From a virus: a stretch of 24,499 bases of DNA. Within the stretch, counting starts at the first letter, position 1. Each line of letters starts with the position of its first letter. Of this stretch, positions 13,082 through 21,944 are shown piece after piece. The stretch spans positions 1 to 24,499 of the IMG/VR virus record IMGVR_UViG_3300006802_000539; one strand, given 5' to 3'. The translations under genes were made by a program, and so were the position numbers. Under the pieces are notes generated by a model, which made no database searches, was not told the DNA's origin, and saw only the letters and a list, made by a program, of their open reading frames with translations.

Positions 13082-16000
13082 ATGGCAGAAATAAAAAATA
13101 CTTTTCTAAAGTCCAAGATGAACAAGGACTTAGACGAAAGACTATTACCCAACGGAGAATATCGTGACGCACAAAATATAGCTATATCAAAGTCAGAAGA
13201 TAGTAATGTTGGAGCTGCTGAAAATATACAAGGAACAAGACCTGTTTTAAATGGTGACATTGGATTACAAATGTCTGCTGTATTAGGTGTTGGTGGTCAG
13301 TACTTAAAAGCTTGCGGCCAATATGTAGACGAGGTAAATAGTAAATTGTATTTGTTTTTAACTAACAACACGTTGAGTAATTTAAACTATCAAACTGGTT
13401 TAAATGTTAATCATGCTATTGTTAGATATGATTTTGCAACTGGTGATATATTTATTTATTCTGCTGGTAAGTTTTTAAATTTTTCTTACGCTTGGAAAAT
13501 TAGAAGTGTAAATCTAATAGAAGACTTATTATTTTTTACAGATAATAGAAACCAACCAAGAGTGATAAGCGTTAGAGATGAGTTTGCTACACCTATTGAT
13601 AGGTTTACTAGTATTGCTGATTTAGCTTATACAACAGAAGATCATGTAACTGTTTGTAAATATGCGCCTCATAAAGCAATAGACGTGTACAAGGAAACAG
13701 CGCCAGGTGTTTTTGAAACAACAATGACAGACGCGCTTACTCCAAATTTACCAGTTATTGTAGAAGCTACAACAGCTTTTACTCCAGCTGCTGGGGCTAT
13801 AATAGAAGTAGATATTACGTTGCCTCCTTTCACAACGTTTGCGCCAGGTTTTTCAATACCTGATTTAAAAGATTTACAAATATGGACTAGTGATGGTCAA
13901 ATAACTCAAACAGATAATGCTTATGTTGCTCTTGCTGGTTTACCAGATGGTTTATTAGCAGATCAAATACAAGTTGCCTATAGATCTGGTGGTGCTCCAA
14001 CACTTAGGTTTCCATTAGGAGTTGGATTATATTTTGGTCCTCAAAATCCTAACTTTGTAAACAATGCTGGAGTATCTACATATGCTGGTGATGGAGAATT
14101 TTTAAAAGATAAATTTGTAAGATTTAGTTATAGGTTTAAGTTTTTAAATGGTGAGTTCTCTGTAATGGCGCCGTTTACTCAACCCTGTTTTATACCTGAA
14201 AATTTTGGATATTTTGTAGAAAACAGTGAAGAAGCAACTTATGAAAGCACTGTTGTTAACTTTATGCAAAATCAAGTTAATAAAATTTTGCTGCAAATAC
14301 ATATGCCGGATGATATTGATGGAACGCAATTAAATGCTGATGAAATAAGAGAAAAATTAAAAATATCTGAAATAGAGATATTATATAAAGAGTCTGATGG
14401 TTTAGCGGTCCAAGTAGTTGAAACAATTGACTCAAGTGATTTAAATACTGCTGGTGCAGTTACTACTTACGAATATGAATATCAATCAACAGAGCCTTTT
14501 AAAACACTACCAGAAGCACAAACAACTAGAGTGTATGATAAAGTACCAGTTAAAGCACATGGTCAAGAAATAATAAGTAATAGAGTTGTATATAGTAATT
14601 TTCAAAACAAGCATACACCACCTGAAGCTTTAGATTATAATGTTGGTGTGTCAGCTAAGTTCGACGCTTCAACTATTGCAGCTACTAATAATTTAGGTGA
14701 TTATGCTTTTTATGGTTATCCAAATCATACATTAAAACAAAACAGAACTTATCAAGTAGGTATTGTATTATCAGATAGATACGGTAGAACTTCAACTGTT
14801 TTGTTATCAAACAATCAAAGTTTTGTTACAGCGAGTGGAACTAATTTTGGTGGTGATACAATTAATTGGCCTTATAGAGATAGCTTTGACAACTTTACTG
14901 GTTCAGATAATTTATTGTATTGGCCTGGTGATAGTTTAAAAGTTTATTTTAATAACTTAATTAGTTCAACTAAAAATGAACAAACAGGTACACCTGGTCT
15001 ATATAATGGAGATCCATTGTCAGTTAATTATAATCCACTTGGTTGGTATACTTGGAAAATAGTTGTTAAACAAAAAGAACAAGAATACTATAATGTTTAT
15101 TTACCAGGTATAATTAACGGACATCCTTTTGAAGCTCCTCAATTTAGCATAAACAATGAGGAGGGTGAAATAGCTCACGCGGTGTTATTTAATGATAATA
15201 TAAATAAAGTACCTAGAGACTTAAGTGAAGTTGGTCCTGATCAAACACAATATAGAAGTAGTGTTAGAATGTGGGGTAGAGTAACACCTCAAATATATAT
15301 AGATAATAATCCAAGTTCTGGTTTTACAGATAGTCCTTATTACAATTCACAATATTATCCTTTGATACCAGCGGATACAGTTTCAGCAATTGCTAAATTA
15401 AACGAATTATTTCAAACAAGAAGGACAAGTTCAGTAGTTTTTAATGATGTTTATGAAGAAGAAAGTAATCCTCTTGTTGGAAGAATTATAACTAGAAAAC
15501 CAATAGGTTCAATTGGTGATAATCCGCCAAGTAATATATATCCGTTTTGGTTAAGTGTATATGAAACAGCTCCAACAGAATCAAGATTAGAAATATTTTG
15601 GGAGACATCTACGTCTGGTAGAGTTAAAGATTTAAACACCGCTATTGAAAATAGTCTACCTGCCGGTTCACCTTCTACATTAGAAAATTTAACAGGAGCT
15701 AGTAATATAAACTTTAAAGAAGACAGAGATTATACAGATCCAGCTACTGTATATACAGCAGGTACTGGTCCTATTATAACAAATGATTTTTATCCAGAAG
15801 ATGCTGGTGGTGCAACTATAAACGACGCTATGTCTATGACTATGACTGTTGTAGATGGCAATGGTACAGATGTAAGTTCTAGATTTAATTTAGTTAGAAC
15901 AGCTGGTACTGGTAACGGAGGACCAGCAACAACACCTAATGGTTTTGCTAACTCTGTGTATGATACATTTACTATACAAATAGCAGACTATTTTGTTTAT

Positions 16001-17659
16001 TTAGAAAGCTCTAATTTAAGAACTTTTCAAGCAACGTTTGATATTACAAATACGGTGACAGGTGTTACTACTTTTGGAATAAGTAGTCCATTTGAATTTT
16101 CATTAGATAATGAAGCGCCAACGGCAACTCTATTAGTACCAACACATTGGAATTATAATGAGTTTGTTCAGTATGGCGGAGGTGGACCAGCTAACAACCC
16201 AGTAATATCAGCTGTAAATGGAACAGCAGCGCCTAGTCCTACAGATGTTTTAGAATTAGTATATAGTATAAATACTCAGACTCAATATGGAACTCTAGTA
16301 AATATATTTAGCATAGACCCTGGAACTGGTGAAATTAGTCAAAACCCAGGAACTACAATGTCTGGACCTTATAATATACAATTTGCTATTACTGATGCTA
16401 ATGGCGCTGGATTAACTACCACATTAACTGTTGATTGGACTTTTGGTGAGTTACAAGTTAATTGTAATATGATTCAAGCTGATTTAACCACTGTGCCTTT
16501 TTTACAAGGCTCAGATGTAGGTGGTGTATTTTGGTCTAATAAAACAGGTACAACTTTACCTGTTGATTACAATAATAACCCGCCAGCTGGTTTTACTGAT
16601 TGGGTTAATAATGTACCTGCGCCTCAAGATCCTGTTAATATATCAACTATTAATGTGCCTTTATGCTTGGGACAAACAAGATCAGCTAAATCTTACAATG
16701 CGTCTTATGGTCCTAGCTGGTGTTCACTATCACCACAAGGCTTAATGCAAGGCAAGTGGTATGTTACTATTAGATTTACACAGTTAATAAACGGTTATGA
16801 TGCTACGCTGCCTACAGATGTAAGCGCTTTCTTTAAATTAGCAATACAACAAAGGTCAGAACCAGCAATAGCTGGGCCATGGAACAACGCTATTGATTTA
16901 GAAGGTGTAGATGTTAATAGTGAATTTAATAGAGGAGAGTGGTTAATTAATTATCCGGGTGGCGTAAACCCATATAGTTTTGCAATACAAAACGGTACAT
17001 TAAAAAATACAACTGGAGTTATTCCTACTTATCCTACGCCCTACTTTGATGAAATGAAAATCACAGCAGATCGCCCACAGTCTCCAACTAGTACTCAATT
17101 AGTTTTAGATGTAACAAGAACATTTGTGTTTAATGGAAATAATCCAGCAAGAAGAGGTGGGTATAGAGTTATGGCTAATACACTAAGAGGTGATTTAACA
17201 AGATATGATTCTTGCTCGGCTAGTTATGCTGATGATAGTCAAGTTACAATGAGTGTAGTATATGGTGATTTTAATTATCCAAATGGAACTACAGAAATAG
17301 CTTGGCAATATTCTGTATCTCAAGTAGCAGAAATAGATGAAGCATCAGCGCAAAATACAAGTAGTCCTTTTGTAAATGTATACGCAAGAGAACCTATATT
17401 TAGATATGTAACAGAGTTTTATTTAGATGCTAATTTAACAACGCCTTGGGTACCAACTCAAACAGGTGCTAATACTTGGCACGCATATAAAAGAAGATCA
17501 GGAGCTGGAACACCAGGTCTTTATCCAAACCCATTTGGAGATGATAGAGCGGCAATAAGTAATGCAACAGTTTCAAGTACGCAAAATGATAGAAGATGGA
17601 TTGGTCAGTTTAATGCAACAGGCGGTAAAGTAGGTAGATCATATCCAACAGTAAATTAG
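13082..17659 (+). CDS. giant tail-tube / muzzle-type protein with Ig/cadherin-like insert
   Basis: A 1525-aa protein, the largest complete gene. It opens with FLKSKMNKDLDERLLPNGEY and RDAQNIAISKSEDSNVGAAE, a start shared by large tail proteins of many environmental phages and comparable to T7 gp12-like and crAss-like muzzle proteins. Residues 1-about 900 are beta-rich (probable propeller/tube), with QVGIVLSDRYGRTSTVLLS near 560 and DLSEVGPDQTQYRSSVRMWG near 710. From about 1000 to 1120 lies a cadherin/Ig-like stretch (FSIDPGTGEISQNPG, then YNIQFAITDANGAG), followed by a Cys-containing C-terminal part of unknown fold. It likely forms the tail tube that touches the cell and carries fibres. Domain borders are estimates. 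Confidence 0.72.
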   Translation: MAEIKNTFLKSKMNKDLDERLLPNGEYRDAQNIAISKSEDSNVGAAENIQGTRPVLNGDIGLQMSAVLGVGGQYLKACGQYVDEVNSKLYLFLTNNTLSNLNYQTGLNVNHAIVRYDFATGDIFIYSAGKFLNFSYAWKIRSVNLIEDLLFFTDNRNQPRVISVRDEFATPIDRFTSIADLAYTTEDHVTVCKYAPHKAIDVYKETAPGVFETTMTDALTPNLPVIVEATTAFTPAAGAIIEVDITLPPFTTFAPGFSIPDLKDLQIWTSDGQITQTDNAYVALAGLPDGLLADQIQVAYRSGGAPTLRFPLGVGLYFGPQNPNFVNNAGVSTYAGDGEFLKDKFVRFSYRFKFLNGEFSVMAPFTQPCFIPENFGYFVENSEEATYESTVVNFMQNQVNKILLQIHMPDDIDGTQLNADEIREKLKISEIEILYKESDGLAVQVVETIDSSDLNTAGAVTTYEYEYQSTEPFKTLPEAQTTRVYDKVPVKAHGQEIISNRVVYSNFQNKHTPPEALDYNVGVSAKFDASTIAATNNLGDYAFYGYPNHTLKQNRTYQVGIVLSDRYGRTSTVLLSNNQSFVTASGTNFGGDTINWPYRDSFDNFTGSDNLLYWPGDSLKVYFNNLISSTKNEQTGTPGLYNGDPLSVNYNPLGWYTWKIVVKQKEQEYYNVYLPGIINGHPFEAPQFSINNEEGEIAHAVLFNDNINKVPRDLSEVGPDQTQYRSSVRMWGRVTPQIYIDNNPSSGFTDSPYYNSQYYPLIPADTVSAIAKLNELFQTRRTSSVVFNDVYEEESNPLVGRIITRKPIGSIGDNPPSNIYPFWLSVYETAPTESRLEIFWETSTSGRVKDLNTAIENSLPAGSPSTLENLTGASNINFKEDRDYTDPATVYTAGTGPIITNDFYPEDAGGATINDAMSMTMTVVDGNGTDVSSRFNLVRTAGTGNGGPATTPNGFANSVYDTFTIQIADYFVYLESSNLRTFQATFDITNTVTGVTTFGISSPFEFSLDNEAPTATLLVPTHWNYNEFVQYGGGGPANNPVISAVNGTAAPSPTDVLELVYSINTQTQYGTLVNIFSIDPGTGEISQNPGTTMSGPYNIQFAITDANGAGLTTTLTVDWTFGELQVNCNMIQADLTTVPFLQGSDVGGVFWSNKTGTTLPVDYNNNPPAGFTDWVNNVPAPQDPVNISTINVPLCLGQTRSAKSYNASYGPSWCSLSPQGLMQGKWYVTIRFTQLINGYDATLPTDVSAFFKLAIQQRSEPAIAGPWNNAIDLEGVDVNSEFNRGEWLINYPGGVNPYSFAIQNGTLKNTTGVIPTYPTPYFDEMKITADRPQSPTSTQLVLDVTRTFVFNGNNPARRGGYRVMANTLRGDLTRYDSCSASYADDSQVTMSVVYGDFNYPNGTTEIAWQYSVSQVAEIDEASAQNTSSPFVNVYAREPIFRYVTEFYLDANLTTPWVPTQTGANTWHAYKRRSGAGTPGLYPNPFGDDRAAISNATVSSTQNDRRWIGQFNATGGKVGRSYPTVN

Positions 17660-17683
17660 ATAAAATATAAGTGATTATAAATT

Positions 17684-19159
17684 ATGGCTATAGCAGTAGA
17701 AGTAAATTACTTTAATTCCTTTTGGTTAAAAAGAGTTGCTGATAGAGGAGCAGATGCTACAATTACATCTGGATCAAGAGGCGGCAATGTGTTTCCAGGT
17801 ATAATTGATACACCAGCTTTTCCATACTATGCTAATACAACAACTAATATAATAGAACTATATGACTGGTATGTTGAAGAAGCTAGAATTAGAGGAGGGT
17901 ATAATAATACTAATGTAGACTATGGGGTTAAAGCTTACTTAGAAGAAGAATATCCTCAGTCAGCAATTAGGTTTAACTCTATGATTTATAGCGGTATATA
18001 CAACGCTAGAACAGGTGTTAATAATACCAATCAATTTCCTGTTGGTGAAGAAATTATAAGAAGCGTAGACCCTAAACATGGTAGTATACAAAAGCTATAC
18101 GCTGAAGATACTAACTTAATTATATTCCAAGAGACTAAAGTAAATAGAGCTTTAATTGACAAAGATGCTATTTATTCTGCAGAAGGAGGTGGAACAGTTA
18201 CTTCTTCTAATGTTGTTATAGGTCAAATAGTTCCTTACGCTGGTGAGTATGGTATAAGTAAAAATCCAGAAAGTTTTGCAGTGTATGGATTTAGAAAATA
18301 TTTTACAGATAAAAATAAAGGATCTGTACTTAGATTATCTCACGATGGTATTACAGAAATATCAAGATATGGTATGACTGATTATTTTAGAGATCAATTT
18401 AACTTAGTAGACAACGGTGTTGAAACAGGTGAGTTGATTGGTGCTTGGGATAATTATACAAAACAATACATATTGTCTATTAAACCATGGGATATGAGTT
18501 TTGATAATCAAAACTTTAACACTTTAGCTTTTGATGAGAGTGTACTTGGTTGGCCAACATTCTATACGTATAACCCTGAGTTTATGTTTAGTGTAAATGG
18601 TAATTTTTATTCAATACCTAATCAATACGTAAGTGATCCTAATTACACTAGAGCAGATGGTAATGTATATCAGCATTATGTAGAAGGAAGTGGAACAAAT
18701 AGAAATACTTATTATGGTAATTATAGTGACTCAAGTATTACGTTTGTATTAAACCCTAATCCTTCAACACAAAAAGTATTTAAAACTATTAGTTATGAAG
18801 GTAACAATGGTTGGCAAGTAGATTCTATAACTTCAGATGTAACAGGTTTAGATTTAATTAACGCTGTTTGGCAAACTACAAATGATCAGTCAGCTCAAAT
18901 ATTAAGTTATAACGAAGGTGCTTATACAGAAAACAACATACAGTATCACGCTGGGTTTACTAGAAAAGAAAATAAATACGTAGCTAATTTAATTAACAAT
19001 TCGCCTGTGGCAGAAGGTGAAGTTATATTTGGAGTTGATATTAGCGGTATAAAAGGTTATGTAGCAACAGTTAAAATGTCTACAGATTCATCAACAAATG
19101 TTGGTGGTGTTAAAGAATTATTTGCATCATCATCGGAATTTGTTGTATCATCAATTTAA
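17684..19159 (+). CDS. tail protein partner of the muzzle-type protein
   Basis: A 491-aa, beta-rich protein. Its central part holds YAEDTNLIIFQETKVNRALI, VVIGQIVPYAGEYGISKNPE and GSVLRLSHDGITEISRYGMT, a run familiar to me from the C-terminal half of large tail-tube proteins in related phages, where it may be on the same chain as the 'LDERLLPNGEYRDA' start. Here it is a separate gene, 24 bases after the giant protein, with its own ATG and A/T leader, so it is probably a real subunit rather than a broken fragment. No catalytic motif or membrane segment is seen. Likely part of the distal tail or nozzle. Function inferred. Confidence 0.65.
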   Translation: MAIAVEVNYFNSFWLKRVADRGADATITSGSRGGNVFPGIIDTPAFPYYANTTTNIIELYDWYVEEARIRGGYNNTNVDYGVKAYLEEEYPQSAIRFNSMIYSGIYNARTGVNNTNQFPVGEEIIRSVDPKHGSIQKLYAEDTNLIIFQETKVNRALIDKDAIYSAEGGGTVTSSNVVIGQIVPYAGEYGISKNPESFAVYGFRKYFTDKNKGSVLRLSHDGITEISRYGMTDYFRDQFNLVDNGVETGELIGAWDNYTKQYILSIKPWDMSFDNQNFNTLAFDESVLGWPTFYTYNPEFMFSVNGNFYSIPNQYVSDPNYTRADGNVYQHYVEGSGTNRNTYYGNYSDSSITFVLNPNPSTQKVFKTISYEGNNGWQVDSITSDVTGLDLINAVWQTTNDQSAQILSYNEGAYTENNIQYHAGFTRKENKYVANLINNSPVAEGEVIFGVDISGIKGYVATVKMSTDSSTNVGGVKELFASSSEFVVSSI

Positions 19160-19169
19160 ATTATATTAT

Positions 19170-19577
19170 ATGGATTTTAAAACAAGAGCTGTAACAGTTA
19201 AAGACTGGGACATGCTAGTTGAATGGTGGGATTGGTGGCCAGGTTGGACAGCACCACCACAAGATTTTTTACCAAATCACGGTACAGGAGGTTTTATTGT
19301 AGAAAAAAACAATCAACCAATCGTGGCGGGCTTTGTTTATTTTACTAACTCTAAAGTGGCTTGGGTTGAATGGATTATCTCTAGTCCTAATTACAAAGAA
19401 GATGACAGACGAGACGCGATAGAGTACTTAATTAATGAATTAGAACAATTTATAGTAAGCATGGGATATAAATATATGTTTACTAACTTACAACATAAAG
19501 GATTAATAGAAACACATAAAAAATTAGGGTGGAATATGGACGAAAAACCATCCTACGAATTAACAAAAAATTTATAA
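19170..19577 (+). CDS. GNAT-family N-acyltransferase-like protein
   Basis: 135 aa starting at ATG 19170; upstream in-frame ATGs fall inside the tail gene and add no conserved sequence. The order fits a compact GNAT fold: FKTRAVTVKDWDMLVEWW (first strand and helix), GGFIVEKNNQPIVAGFVYF (strands 2-3), KVAWVEWIISSPNY (strand 4), a helix beginning DDRRDAIEYLINELEQF, and ETHKKLGW, typical of the last GNAT motif. The acetyl-CoA loop, usually (Q/R)xxGxG/A, is unusual here (KEDDRRDA), so cofactor binding needs testing. GNATs move an acyl group from acyl-CoA to an amine. Its place among virion genes, 10 bases after a tail gene and 1 before an ejection gene, suggests modification of a virion or host protein; substrate unknown. 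Confidence 0.65.
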   Translation: MDFKTRAVTVKDWDMLVEWWDWWPGWTAPPQDFLPNHGTGGFIVEKNNQPIVAGFVYFTNSKVAWVEWIISSPNYKEDDRRDAIEYLINELEQFIVSMGYKYMFTNLQHKGLIETHKKLGWNMDEKPSYELTKNL

Positions 19578-19578
19578 T

Positions 19579-20304
19579 ATGGGAGCAGCAACTGCAACAC
19601 TTGTCGGTATGGGTGCATCAGCTTTAACAAAAGGTATTTCAGCTGGTGTGCAGGCTAGAAGAGCCGCTGAAAGAGCTAGAAACGCTCAACGTGCATTGGA
19701 TAATTTTGAAAATAACAGGCAGGCTGTTATAAATCCATATGCAGGTGTTGAAGATGTTAGTGAGTTAGCGCAAGATTTATCAGCGCAAATAACTAATCCT
19801 TATGCTGATCTAGCTGTTGCTACGCAAGCTGCAGAGATGCAGGCTGAGGAAGCTGATATAGCTTTAGCAAATACACTAGATACTTTACGAGCTACAGGTG
19901 CTAGTGCTGGTGGTGCTACCGCTTTAGCTCAAGCAGCATTAAGAAGTAAAAAAGGTATTGCAGCTAGCATTGAACAACAAGAGGCTCAAAACGAAAGATT
20001 AAGAGCTCAGGGTGAAATGAATGCTATGAACCAAAGAATACAAGAGCAAAGAAGAATACAAGGTATAGATATAAGCGAAGCACAAAGAGTACAACAAGCT
20101 GAAGCTCAAGGCTTAGCGTTCCAATTCCAGGCTCAAGAACAAAGAGATCAAAACAAAATTGATAGGTTATATGGTGAAATGAGAACTAATCAAATGCAGC
20201 AGTTACAAAGTTCAGCAGATATGACTGGTGCTATAGCAGGCGCGTTTGGTGGCGCTGCTCAAGTTTTCGCTAGCCCATTAGGTGAACAAATATTTCCAGG
20301 TTAA
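19579..20304 (+). CDS. internal virion / ejection-type protein (Ala-Gln-rich)
   Basis: A 241-aa protein with a weakly hydrophobic Gly/Ala N-terminus (GAATATLVGMGASALTKGIS), a long Ala/Gln/Glu/Arg-rich helical middle (about residues 25-215) and a small-residue C-terminal segment (TGAIAGAFGGAAQVF) that could enter a membrane. This plan matches internal core proteins of short-tailed phages, such as T7 gp14, which are ejected into the host envelope ahead of DNA. It is followed after 11 bases by another protein of the same presumed class. Gene type is judged from composition, membrane-prone ends and neighbours; there is no motif that proves it. Confidence 0.6.
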   Translation: MGAATATLVGMGASALTKGISAGVQARRAAERARNAQRALDNFENNRQAVINPYAGVEDVSELAQDLSAQITNPYADLAVATQAAEMQAEEADIALANTLDTLRATGASAGGATALAQAALRSKKGIAASIEQQEAQNERLRAQGEMNAMNQRIQEQRRIQGIDISEAQRVQQAEAQGLAFQFQAQEQRDQNKIDRLYGEMRTNQMQQLQSSADMTGAIAGAFGGAAQVFASPLGEQIFPG

Positions 20305-20315
20305 TACAATATAAA

Positions 20316-21929
20316 ATGGCAAAAGCAAATCCAGGTAAATACATTACAGGTCCTGTATCATTAGGAAGATCAACAGCGGAGCAAGGTTTAATGCAGCTAG
20401 CTAGTGGTATTACTAGTGCCTATGGACAAACGTTAGAGTTAGGTATGAAAAGAGATTTAATGCAACAAGCGTTAATTGATAAAGAAAATCTTTCATATCA
20501 AAACATGTATGATAAGATTAATAAAATACCTGAAACAGGTGTAGCAAATCTTGATAAAAATATAAATAGTTTTTTTAATACAAATGCAGACAAGATATTT
20601 GAAATTAAAAAACATATGAAAAATGGTGATGTAAGCTTGCAAGAAGGTAATAAAGCTATACAACAATTAACCAACTACATAGATGAATACGCGGATCTTG
20701 CTCCTAAAATGATAGCACAAGCGCAGTATATGAAAGAAGCTATGAAAGATGGTACGCTTTCTAGAGTTAATGTAGATGGTTTAACAGCTATGATGATGGG
20801 TATTGCGGATAACAGTGCAGATATAGAGTTAGTAGAAAAAGATGGTCAAATGTATTTAACTGGATCTGGTAATATAAAAACTAGTGAAGGAGAAAAACCT
20901 TGGAACTATAATATAAATTTAGCGGAGTTTAAAAACATTGTTAATAAAGAAGGTTATACAATAGCTAGAACAGTTCCTACTATAAAAGATATAGGACTAG
21001 ACGCTATGTTTGAAGCTAACAAAGGTTTATTAAAAGGAGCTGTATCATATGAGAAAAGATATAATCCTAATACTCAAATGGATGAGTATATTGAAGTATA
21101 CGATGCGAATAAATTACAAGAAATGTTAGTTGGTAGAGGCGTATTTAAAGATTTACTTAGAAGTAATGACATGGATACTGTTTGGGCTGACGTAATAAAT
21201 AGAGGTCAAGATTCTTCTTGGGTTAAAGAAAATCAGTGGGATCCTAATAATGCTGAAATGGCTGCGCAAGCTGAAAGATGGTTTGTTGATCAAGCTGTTC
21301 AAAGAAACATACCGCCTGATCAAATAAAACAAATGCAAACAAGACCAACTAAAACAAAAGGTACAACAGGTGGTGGTACTTCAAAAGGGTTTGGTTATGA
21401 CGCATATGTAAACGTGTTAGGATTAATAGATGAAAAAGTTAGAGACGCTACATTTCCAGGTCAATTTTCTAAAGAAGCTATAAATTTAGATGACGCATCT
21501 AGATATTTAACTATCATGAATGATAAAAACATGGAGTTTTTAAGTTTAGATAATGAAGATAATTTAAACAAGCTTGTAACTCAAATGGACGATAATAAAA
21601 TTAAAACTCCAGAAGATTTAAAAAATAAATTAAAAAGCCAAGGGTTTGATGACTATGGCAATTTAATAGCGTTTATAAATACTGGTGGAGAATTAGAAGT
21701 TGTAAAAGGTTTTGATGGCACAGTAGAAGGTATGCTAGGAACCCTTAAAAAGTTTGGCGGTCTTAGCTCTAAAGAAAAATCAGAATTAACATCTGTAATA
21801 AATAATATTTCTACTTATGGTGGAGATATACAAAAGTTTGAAGAGTGGTATGACGGTACTGCAGCTGATGCAAAAGCTATTGAAGGTGCGGAGGAAGAAG
21901 AAATATTTTCTATATATTTAAAAGACTAA
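20316..21929 (+). CDS. internal virion / cargo protein candidate
   Basis: A 537-aa soluble, mainly helical protein with no membrane segment, signal peptide or recognised catalytic motif. The N-terminus (ASGITSAYGQTLELGMKRDL) is Gln-rich and resembles that of the preceding ejection-type protein. The middle contains many charged helices, and a low-complexity linker near residues 345-356 (TKTKGTTGGGTSKGFG) divides it into two parts. The C-terminus is acidic. Its position between two presumed ejection proteins suggests it is packaged in the head and delivered with them, like gp15-type proteins of T7 or cargo proteins of crAss-like phages. Function inferred from context only. Confidence 0.55.
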   Translation: MAKANPGKYITGPVSLGRSTAEQGLMQLASGITSAYGQTLELGMKRDLMQQALIDKENLSYQNMYDKINKIPETGVANLDKNINSFFNTNADKIFEIKKHMKNGDVSLQEGNKAIQQLTNYIDEYADLAPKMIAQAQYMKEAMKDGTLSRVNVDGLTAMMMGIADNSADIELVEKDGQMYLTGSGNIKTSEGEKPWNYNINLAEFKNIVNKEGYTIARTVPTIKDIGLDAMFEANKGLLKGAVSYEKRYNPNTQMDEYIEVYDANKLQEMLVGRGVFKDLLRSNDMDTVWADVINRGQDSSWVKENQWDPNNAEMAAQAERWFVDQAVQRNIPPDQIKQMQTRPTKTKGTTGGGTSKGFGYDAYVNVLGLIDEKVRDATFPGQFSKEAINLDDASRYLTIMNDKNMEFLSLDNEDNLNKLVTQMDDNKIKTPEDLKNKLKSQGFDDYGNLIAFINTGGELEVVKGFDGTVEGMLGTLKKFGGLSSKEKSELTSVINNISTYGGDIQKFEEWYDGTAADAKAIEGAEEEEIFSIYLKD

Positions 21930-21944
21930 TAAAATTAAATACAT

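Noticed and set aside
16521-16745. + strand hydrophobic frame within the giant tail gene
   Set aside because: Lies wholly in an intact 1525-codon gene and shows the Leu/Ile-rich pattern typical of a shifted AT-rich frame.
17660-17683. Frameshift or broken-gene explanation for the separation of the giant tail protein and its 491-aa partner
   Set aside because: Both frames are intact, the spacer is A/T leader-like and the second gene has its own ATG, so there is no sign of recent damage.
19098-19169. Longer acyltransferase start inside the preceding tail gene
   Set aside because: The extra 24 residues are a His/Leu/Tyr-rich out-of-frame reading of the tail gene, and the GNAT fold starts right at ATG 19170.
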